Below are positions 57,691 to 64,000 of a stretch of 64,000 nucleotides of DNA, in pieces. Every line of letters starts with the position of its first letter. Position 1 is the stretch's first letter. A model generated the notes under the pieces. That model was not told the origin of the DNA and did no database searches. It saw only the letters and a list, made by a program, of their open reading frames with translations. Where the stretch lies: the NCBI RefSeq assembly GCF_024806835.1, contig NZ_JANTYU010000001.1, positions 806,001-870,000 of the forward strand, read 5' to 3'. Source of the DNA: Xanthomonas sp. 3793. GTDB taxonomy: Bacteria; Pseudomonadota; Gammaproteobacteria; Xanthomonadales; Xanthomonadaceae. A program made the position numbers and the translations under genes.

Positions 57691-58992
57691 GTGACCGACA
57701 CGCCGCCACTGCTGCCCGCCACCCCGCCCGGCCCGGTGCTGGTCGCCTACAGTGGCGGCATGGATTCGCAGGTGTTGCTGCACGCGCTGGCGGCCATGCC
57801 GGCGTACCGCGAACGTGGCCTGCGTGCGCTGCACGTGCACCACGGCCTGCATGCCGATGCCGACGCCTGGGCGGCGCATTGCCAGCGCAGCTGCACGGCG
57901 CTGCAGGTGCCGCTGCACATCGTGCGGGTGCAGGTCGCGCGCGATAGCGGCCTGGGGCTGGAGGCCGCCGCGCGGCAGGCGCGCCACGGCGCCTTTGCCG
58001 ACAGGCTGGCGCCCGGCGAATGGCTGGCGCTGGCACACCATCGCGACGATCAGGCCGAAACGTTTCTGCTGCGCGCACTGCGCGCATCGGGCCCGGACGG
58101 CCTGGCGGCAATGCGGGCACAGCGCCCGTTTGCCCAGGGCATCTTGTGGCGCCCGTTGCTGGCGCATACACGCGCGCAGCTGCAGGCCTATGCACGCCTG
58201 CACGGCTTGCACTGGATCGACGATCCCAGCAACGCCGATGCCCGCTACGACCGCAACTTCCTGCGCACGCAGGTGCTGCCGTTGCTGCAGCAACGCTGGC
58301 CGCAGGCCGCCGATGCCTTGGCACGCAGCGCCCAGCTGAGCGCCGACGCCAGCGACCTGCTGCTGCACGACGATCTGGCCGTGCTACCCGGCCTGCAGAC
58401 CGAAAGCGGCGCCCTGGACCTGCACCTGTTACGCGCGCAGCCCGCCGCACGTCGGCTACGGTTGCTGCGCGCATGGGCCACCGCAGCCGGTGCGCCGCCG
58501 CTGCCCGCGCAGGGCGTGGCTGCGCTGGAGCGGGAAATCGACAATCACGCACCGGATCGGCAAGCCTGCTTTGCCTGGCAACAGGTCCAGGTGCGGCGCT
58601 GGCGACAGTGCCTGTACCTGCTTCGCCCAGCACCGGCATGGCCGGCGCAGTGGTGCGCGCACTGGGACGGCGCGAAGCCGTTGCGGCTGCCCGACGGCGC
58701 GCAGCTGCACCTGCAAGGCCCCGCGGGGCTGCGCTTCGCGCAACCGTTGGCGGTGCGCGGCCGGCACGGTGGCGAGCGCATCGTGCTGCCGCAGCGCAGG
58801 CATTCGCATCAACTCAAGCATGTCCTGCAAACCGCCGATCTGCCGCCATGGCAACGCGATCGCCTGCCGATCCTGTGGGCCGACGACCAGGTCCTCGCCG
58901 CCGGCGATCGCATCGTCTGCGCTGCGTTAAACGACTGGCTGCAAGCCCATGGCGCACGTCTGCAGTGGCGCGTCGATGCCGACGCGAATTGA
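57691..58992 (+). CDS. tilS: tRNA(Ile)-lysidine synthetase
   Basis: TilS turns cytidine 34 of the CAU-anticodon isoleucine tRNA into lysidine and is essential. The 433-residue product has the PP-loop SGGMDS at 21-26, then [25 protein letters not shown] and [14 protein letters not shown], and a C-terminal domain that begins near residue 355. The start is GTG at 57691; no in-frame ATG fits. It precedes xseB after 31 bases. Confidence 0.95.
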   Translation: MTDTPPLLPATPPGPVLVAYSGGMDSQVLLHALAAMPAYRERGLRALHVHHGLHADADAWAAHCQRSCTALQVPLHIVRVQVARDSGLGLEAAARQARHGAFADRLAPGEWLALAHHRDDQAETFLLRALRASGPDGLAAMRAQRPFAQGILWRPLLAHTRAQLQAYARLHGLHWIDDPSNADARYDRNFLRTQVLPLLQQRWPQAADALARSAQLSADASDLLLHDDLAVLPGLQTESGALDLHLLRAQPAARRLRLLRAWATAAGAPPLPAQGVAALEREIDNHAPDRQACFAWQQVQVRRWRQCLYLLRPAPAWPAQWCAHWDGAKPLRLPDGAQLHLQGPAGLRFAQPLAVRGRHGGERIVLPQRRHSHQLKHVLQTADLPPWQRDRLPILWADDQVLAAGDRIVCAALNDWLQAHGARLQWRVDADAN

Positions 58993-59023
58993 CCCGCCTG
59001 CGTGCGCGCCGCACACTTTAGCG

Positions 59024-59287
59024 ATGGCCAAGAAGTCCTTGAACGAAACATCCCCGGTTGCCCGCTTCGAACAGTCGCTGGAAGAACTCGAGCAACTGGT
59101 GCAGAAAATGGAAGTCGGCGACCTGAGTCTGGAGCAGTCGCTCAGCGCTTACGAACGCGGCATCGGCCTGTACCGCGATTGCCAGCAGGCGCTGGAACAG
59201 GCAGAACTGCGCGTCCGCATGCTGACCGACCCGGCCCGCCCCGAGCTTGCCGAAGCCTTCGAACCGCCGTCGCCGGACGGCGGCTGA
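59024..59287 (+). CDS. xseB: exodeoxyribonuclease VII small subunit
   Basis: XseB is the small helical subunit of ExoVII, which degrades single-stranded DNA. The 87-residue product carries [20 protein letters not shown], the typical family core, followed by [15 protein letters not shown] 59024 gives the usual length. Its stop is one base before the ispA GTG start, an arrangement common in proteobacteria. Confidence 0.96.
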   Translation: MAKKSLNETSPVARFEQSLEELEQLVQKMEVGDLSLEQSLSAYERGIGLYRDCQQALEQAELRVRMLTDPARPELAEAFEPPSPDGG

Positions 59288-59288
59288 G

Positions 59289-60164
59289 GTGAGTTCCGCG
59301 TTGTTCGAACACTGGATCGCTCGCACCGAACGCAGCCTCGACGCAGCCCTGCCCAGCGCTGCGCTGGCGCCGCAGCGTCTGCACGCGGCGATGCGGCACG
59401 CGGTGCTGGGTGGCGGCAAACGCATGCGGCCGCTGCTGGTGTACGCCAGCGGTGCGCTGTTTGGCGCCGAAGAAGAGCGATTGGATACCCCGGCCGTGGC
59501 GGTCGAACTGATCCACGCCTATTCGCTGGTGCATGACGACCTGCCGGCGATGGACGACGACGCGCTGCGCCGCGGCCAGCCCACCGTGCACATCGCCTTC
59601 GACGAGGCCACCGCCATCCTGGCCGGCGATGCCCTGCAGACCCGCGCCTTCGAATTGCTGGCCACAGCGCCAGTCGGTGCCGAGCTGCGTGTCGGCTGGT
59701 TGCAGAGCCTGACCAGCGCGGCCGGTGCCGCCGGCATGTGCGGCGGCCAGGCACTGGATATCGCTGCCACCGGTCAGTTGCAGTCGCTGCACGCTCTGCA
59801 GCGCATGCACGCGCTCAAGACCGGCGCGCTGATTCGCGCCGCAGTGCGCATGGGCGCGCTGACCGGTAGCGCCGCCGCGGCCGACCAGCAGCGCGTGGAC
59901 GACTTTGCCGACGCGCTGGGCCTGGCCTTCCAGGTGCGCGACGACATCCTGGATGTGGAGTCGAGCTCGGCGCAGCTGGGCAAGACCGCCGGCAAGGACG
60001 CCGCGCAAGCCAAATCCACCTACCCCGCCTTGCTCGGCATGGACGGCGCCAAATCCAAGCTGGCCGAACTGGCCACACGCATGCGCGACGTGCTGCAGCC
60101 CTATGGCCAGCCCGGCGAAACCCTGGCCACCCTGGGCCGGTTTGCGGTGGACCGCGCGCACTAA
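59289..60164 (+). CDS. ispA: farnesyl diphosphate synthase (polyprenyl synthetase)
   Basis: IspA condenses isoprenyl diphosphates to make farnesyl diphosphate for quinone, bactoprenol and other isoprenoids. The 291-residue product has the first aspartate-rich motif DDLPAMDDD (83-91) and the second DDILD (218-222). The GTG at 59289 is one base after the xseB stop and gives the normal N-terminus. The often-linked dxs gene is not downstream here; instead there is about 860 bases without a gene. Confidence 0.96.
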   Translation: MSSALFEHWIARTERSLDAALPSAALAPQRLHAAMRHAVLGGGKRMRPLLVYASGALFGAEEERLDTPAVAVELIHAYSLVHDDLPAMDDDALRRGQPTVHIAFDEATAILAGDALQTRAFELLATAPVGAELRVGWLQSLTSAAGAAGMCGGQALDIAATGQLQSLHALQRMHALKTGALIRAAVRMGALTGSAAAADQQRVDDFADALGLAFQVRDDILDVESSSAQLGKTAGKDAAQAKSTYPALLGMDGAKSKLAELATRMRDVLQPYGQPGETLATLGRFAVDRAH

Positions 60165-61027
60165 ACGCGTCTAACCAGGCGTTGCGAGCGGCTGCCAGGC
60201 GTGTGATCGGCGCGTGGGCAGCGAAGTGCGTGAGCGGCGTGCCGATTCTGAGCGACGGCTGCGCCAGCCTGCTGTCGGCTGGTCGTGCAGACGCCTTGCC
60301 AGTCGCTGCGTGCGCCACGGGCAAGGCGACGGCACGATCGCGGTGCGGGCGCATCCGTCGCCTGGGTCCAGCGCCCTGCATGCGTGGATCACGCTTGCGG
60401 GCACTTCTCACGCGCACCAATCGCCGTCCCGACATGTACCCAGCGCTGAGGTCCCGCACCGGCAGGCTGGGGACGACAACCGCAGGAAGGCAGGCCTGGA
60501 GGCCCGACCCCGGCACTGAGTGCGTCTGCCCCGGAGTCCGAGGCCGACACAGTCAGCCCGCGTGTCACCGCCATTGCCCGACAACGCCCCGGCCCCGCTG
60601 CCGCCCGCACTCGATGCCGTCCGTCGACATCCAGCGCCGGCCCAATCGACACCACGGCAACTTCCAGGGCCAACGCACTGACAGCGGATGCCGTCCGCAG
60701 GTTCGCTTTGCACGACACAGTTGCGCATTCCGTGCGCCACCGCACGGTCGACCGCACAGGTCCATTCAGGCAACGAGCGAGCCCGATCACAAAACGGCAC
60801 ATTGGTCGCCGGACTTTGTGTCAGCCGGCGACACACAACCGACAACATTTCATGACGGCCGGCACGCTTTATTGCTGAATTATATGCACCGGTGATGTAT
60901 CGGGATGCATAACCAATGCATGACATCCAGAAATATCGCTAATTGAATGACTTGTCGCGCCCGCTCGCTCTGCCTAGGTTTGGCCTGCCCGCGCTTGCGG
61001 GCATCCCCCGACCAAGGAGAGTCACTG
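60165..61027. other. long intergenic region between ispA and the M35 protease gene
   Basis: No gene is supported in about 860 bases. The last 150 bases are AT-rich (attgctgaattatatgcacc) and probably hold the protease promoter; AAGGAGAG at about 61014 is its ribosome site. Confidence 0.5.
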
Positions 61028-62125
61028 GTGAAGAATGTTTTTCTCGCATCGTTTGCAGCAGGCACGCTTGCCGTCGTCGGCGTGCTCGGTTCGGCGCAGG
61101 CGCAGTCCGTGCGCGGACCGGTTCCGTTGACCATCGAACTGGCGCCAGTGGCCGACCAGGCCGGGCGACATCAAGGCAAGATCGCGGTCACCGTCACCAA
61201 CAATGGCAGCCAGGTTGCCCGCGTTCCGACCTATCAGCTGCCGCTCAAGTCGCTGGACAATGGCATCCTGGACGTGAGTCGCGACGGCAAGCCGGTGGAC
61301 TACACCGGGCGGCTGGTCAAGCGCGGCCTGCCCAAGGCCGCCGACTTCACCATTCTGCAGCCGGGCCAGAGCGTCAAGGGCGAGGTGGATCTGGCCGGTG
61401 CCTATGACCTGTCCACCAGCGGCAACTACACCATCCAGGTGCGCTCGTCGCTGCAATACGCGTCGCTGTCCGACGGCAGCCTGATGAAGGCGGCCAACGG
61501 CCTGCCGGCAGTCGCCACCAGCACCCCGCTCACCGTCTGGCTGGACGGCGCACGGCGTGGCGTACAGCGCCAGCTCGCAGTCGGCCCGACCGCCGTGGTC
61601 AACGGCATCAACTATCTCAACTGCAGCACCACGCGCACCAACCAGGCCGCCAGTGCCGTCACTGCCGCGCGGAACTACTCGCAGAACGCGCGCAACTACC
61701 TCAACGCCGGCAGCACCGGCGCGCGCTACACCACCTGGTTCGGTGCGTACAACGCCTCGCGCTATAGCCGGGTCAGCTCGAACTTCGTCAACATCGACAA
61801 CGCGCTGGACCAGAACAACGGCCAGCTGACGATCAACTGCAGCTGCGAGGCGGATCTGGCCGATGCCTTCGCCTACGTCTATCCGAACCAGCCGTACGAG
61901 ATCCATGTCTGCAACGCGTTCTGGAGTGCGTCGACCACCGGTACCGATTCCAAGGCCGGCACGCTGGTGCACGAGACCAGCCACTTCACCGTGGTGGCCG
62001 GCACGCAGGACCGCGTCTATGGTCAGTCCGGCGCGCGTAGCCTGGCGATCAGCAACCCGGCCCAGGCGATCACCAACGCCGACAGCCACGAATACTTCGC
62101 CGAGAACACCCCGGCGCAGAACTGA
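61028..62125 (+). CDS. secreted M35 (deuterolysin/aspzincin) metallopeptidase
   Basis: The 365-residue product is an exported zinc protease. It has a signal peptide ending in SAQAQ near residue 26, an Ig-like/propeptide region to about residue 170 (TVTNNGSQVARVPTYQLPL), then the catalytic domain with His315-Glu316-x-x-His319 in LVHETSHF and Asp328 in GTQDRVYG, the third zinc ligand that defines aspzincins. HEYFAEN near the end is typical of the peptidyl-Lys branch. The GTG start has AAGGAGAG upstream. A terminator follows. Confidence 0.92.
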   Translation: MKNVFLASFAAGTLAVVGVLGSAQAQSVRGPVPLTIELAPVADQAGRHQGKIAVTVTNNGSQVARVPTYQLPLKSLDNGILDVSRDGKPVDYTGRLVKRGLPKAADFTILQPGQSVKGEVDLAGAYDLSTSGNYTIQVRSSLQYASLSDGSLMKAANGLPAVATSTPLTVWLDGARRGVQRQLAVGPTAVVNGINYLNCSTTRTNQAASAVTAARNYSQNARNYLNAGSTGARYTTWFGAYNASRYSRVSSNFVNIDNALDQNNGQLTINCSCEADLADAFAYVYPNQPYEIHVCNAFWSASTTGTDSKAGTLVHETSHFTVVAGTQDRVYGQSGARSLAISNPAQAITNADSHEYFAENTPAQN

Positions 62126-62147
62126 TCGCGTCATCGTCTGAAACGAC

Positions 62148-62177
62148 AAAGGCCCGGCAGCGATGCCGGGCCTTTTT
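62148..62177 (+). terminator. Rho-independent terminator between the M35 protease gene and the DUF4870 gene
   Basis: AAAGGCCCGGCA-GCGA-TGCCGGGCCTTTTT is strong and nearly symmetrical, so it can serve both converging genes. Confidence 0.93.
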
Positions 62178-62194
62178 CATCTCACCATGCCGGA

Positions 62195-62584
62195 TTACTT
62201 GATCAGGCGCAGCGTGAACGGGTAGCGGTAATGCTCGCCGTTGTTGGCCTTGACCGCGGCCAGGATGCAGAACACCAGGCTGCCGATCCATACCAGGGTC
62301 GGCAGGAAGAACAGCATGCCGAACGACACCATGGCCAGGATCACCGCCACGATCATGGCCAGGACCACGGTGATCTGGAAGTTCAATGCCTCCTTGGCCT
62401 GATCGGTGGCAAACGGCTTGGACGGGCTGGCGTCCTTGCTGATCAGCCAGATCACCAGCGCGCCGACGAAATAGGTCAGGATGCCCAGCAGATGTGCGGC
62501 CAGCGCCAGGGTGCGCTCCTCCGACGGCGTGCTGGTGCCGACCGGCGGCGGTGGCGGCGCGGCATGTGTCTCGAATTCGCTCAT
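62195..62584 (-). CDS. DUF4870 (Tic20-like) membrane protein
   Basis: The 129-residue product has a Pro-rich N-terminus (HAAPPPPPVGTSTP), then DUF4870 features: TLALAAHLLGILTYFVGAL, FATDQAKEALNFQITV and a final helix region ending PFTLRLIK. It has about three or four membrane helices. No function is known for the family. ATG 62584 is preferred to an upstream codon because MSEFETH is a normal N-terminus. Confidence 0.85.
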   Translation of the reverse strand: MSEFETHAAPPPPPVGTSTPSEERTLALAAHLLGILTYFVGALVIWLISKDASPSKPFATDQAKEALNFQITVVLAMIVAVILAMVSFGMLFFLPTLVWIGSLVFCILAAVKANNGEHYRYPFTLRLIK

Positions 62585-62921
62585 CTGTCTCCCCAAACAT
62601 GATTGTGGTGCGGCGGACTATAACAACGATTCAGCCAGCCACCAGTGCGGGAAGACATGGTCTGGTTTTGCTCACCTGGCAGGAGCGATATCACGCACGC
62701 TGCGTGGAGGCGATGCCGCCAGCGATAGCGCTGCCGCATGGCGCAAGCGGCGCCGGGACAAGCTCCTTGTTGCTGCGCGCCGGGCAGGTCCACCCCGTGC
62801 GCCTTTGGCGGGGAATCGAGACAGCACGCACGCAGGCCGCCCGCAGGGCCAGCGCTGCGACAGCCCCTGGCCCGGCCCATCGACCATGCCTGTCAGGCAT
62901 GGCCGGCCTAAGGCCGTCCCC
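62585..62921. other. intergenic region between the DUF4870 gene and pmbA
   Basis: No gene is seen. Near the pmbA end, CCATGCCTG-T-CAGGCATGG (62884-62902) is an inverted repeat with a one-base centre, possibly a hairpin after pmbA; there is no T run. Confidence 0.45.
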
Positions 62922-64000
62922 TCAACTATCGCCGGCCACGGTCATCCGGTTGACCAGCACAGAGCCGATCTTGACGTGCGAGCGTGGGTCGACATCGCTG
63001 CCCACCGCTTCGATGCCGGCAAACATGTCGCGCAGGTTGCCGGCGATGGTCAGGCCATCGACCGGATAGGCGATGACGCCGTTCTCGATCCAGAAGCCGC
63101 CGGCGCCGCGTGAGTAATCGCCGGTCACCGGATTGACGCCGTTGCCCATCAGCTCGGTGACCAACAGACCACGCGACATGCCGGCAATCATCGATGCCAG
63201 ATCGCCGGCGTTGGCGCTGACCTGCAGGTTGTGCACACCGCCGGCATTGGCGGTGGTCTGCAGGCCCAGCTTGCGTGCCGAGTAGCTGCCCAGCACATAG
63301 CGCTGCAGCACGCCGTCGGTGATCAGGGCCGAGCGCCGTGTCGCCACGCCTTCGCCGTCGAAGGCGGCCGAGCGCAGCCCGCGGCGCAGATGCGGCAGTT
63401 CTTCGATGTTGAACCAGTCCGGGAACAGCCTGGTGCCGACGCTGTCGAGCAGGAAGCTGGCGCGGCGATACAGCGCGCCACCGGAAACCGCACCGAGCAG
63501 ATGGCCGACCAGCGAGCGCGCCACTTCCGGCGCGAACAGCACCGGCAGCTGGCCGGTGGGCAGCGAGCGAGGCTGCAGCCGCGCCAGGGTGCGCTCGGCA
63601 GCATGGCGGCCGATCGCCTCGGGCGCTTCCAGGTCCTCGCGCGCCAGGGCGCTGCTGTACCAGCCATCGCGCTGCATGCCATCGCCCTGCCCGGCGATCA
63701 GCGCGCAGCTGATCGAGTGGTGGGTGCCGCGCTCGCGTCCGATGAACCCGTGCGAATTGGCGTACACCGACAGGCTGAGCCCGGTGCTGGCCGAGGCGCC
63801 ATCGGAATTGCTGATGCGTGCATCGGCATCCCTGCCGGCGGCCTCGCAGGCCAGCGCCAGGTCCACCGCGGTGTCGGCGTCCAGCGCCCACGGGTGCCAA
63901 CTGTCCAGATCGGGGAAGTCATGCGCCATCAACTCCCGGTCGGCCAGGCCGGAGGCCGCATCGTCTTCGGTATAGCGCGCAATCGCGCAGGCCTGGGCCA
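62922..64000 (-). CDS. pmbA: metalloprotease PmbA (TldE), 3' part
   Basis: PmbA forms a complex with TldD that processes small peptides such as microcin B17 and degrades CcdA. The window holds about 358 codons of the C-terminal part; the gene continues beyond position 64000 on the minus strand, so the TTG at 63932 is not a start. Seen are DLDSWHPWALDADTAVDLA, a NSHGFIGRERGTHHS-type block, GVGTRLFPDWF-like sequence, TRRSALITDGVLQRYVLGSY and GAGGFWIENG, all typical of PmbA and TldD-family C-termini. Confidence 0.9.
   Translation of the reverse strand, partial: AQACAIARYTEDDAASGLADRELMAHDFPDLDSWHPWALDADTAVDLALACEAAGRDADARISNSDGASASTGLSLSVYANSHGFIGRERGTHHSISCALIAGQGDGMQRDGWYSSALAREDLEAPEAIGRHAAERTLARLQPRSLPTGQLPVLFAPEVARSLVGHLLGAVSGGALYRRASFLLDSVGTRLFPDWFNIEELPHLRRGLRSAAFDGEGVATRRSALITDGVLQRYVLGSYSARKLGLQTTANAGGVHNLQVSANAGDLASMIAGMSRGLLVTELMGNGVNPVTGDYSRGAGGFWIENGVIAYPVDGLTIAGNLRDMFAGIEAVGSDVDPRSHVKIGSVLVNRMTVAGDS

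Noticed and set aside
60182..60926. Several open frames on both strands in the gap after ispA
   Set aside because: All are Arg/Pro/Ala-rich, without ribosome sites or recognisable features, and overlap one another.

Overview
The window is a GC-rich gammaproteobacterial chromosome segment with Xanthomonadaceae character, most likely Xanthomonas. The reasons are gene order (asd-fimV-truA-trpF-trpB-trpA-accD), the large TonB-dependent receptor and secreted peptidase content, a Clp/CRP-type TGTGA-N6-TCACA site, and a dispersed repeat headed GTAGGAGCG. I see no tRNA, rRNA, CRISPR array, prophage or intact insertion sequence. The genus is inferred from recognition, not from a search.

Left part (1-17 kb): mostly minus-strand core biosynthesis. 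accD, trpA, a small secreted protein gene, trpB, trpF, truA, a glyoxalase-fold gene and fimV follow each other, with a divergent LysR regulator between trpF and trpB. Next come asd, a 2-hydroxyacid dehydrogenase, aroC, a membrane protein and prmB; the last four overlap. Divergent from prmB are a Sco-type copper chaperone and psd. The 3' ends of asd and psd are both duplicated immediately downstream of the genes, next to REP-like repeats.

Middle (17-31 kb): mltD, a DUF853/HerA-like ATPase, nudK, a rhomboid-TPR protein, greB, rimO (a perfect 68-bp palindrome lies between greB and rimO), a dienelactone hydrolase-HIT pair, two related tiny membrane proteins, dcd and mrp/apbC.

Accessory-looking part (31-45 kb): a low-GC leader with a 12-C tract ahead of an Oar-like TonB-dependent receptor, a phytoene-desaturase-like oxidoreductase, three M13 (neprilysin-like) peptidases in a row of which the third has lost zinc-site residues, a degenerate repeat array, a rhomboid homologue lacking the catalytic histidine, and an alkyltransferase-like protein.

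Right part (45-64 kb): gor-dadA-DUF418, slyD, two NlpC/P60 hydrolases with a Clp-type site between them, a thioesterase, a methyltransferase, a dicarboxylate/amino-acid symporter, a PhoA-type phosphatase lipoprotein, tilS-xseB-ispA, a secreted M35 protease, a DUF4870 protein and the 3' part of pmbA, which leaves the window.

The most unusual signal is the REP family: a GTAG foot followed by a short hairpin, as in RAYT-associated REPs. It occurs as inverted pairs, as tandem composites and next to duplicated gene tails. Three groups of intergenic repeats (9.67-10.2 kb, 16.69-16.95 kb, 25.71-25.78 kb) and a single copy at 43.7 kb belong to it.
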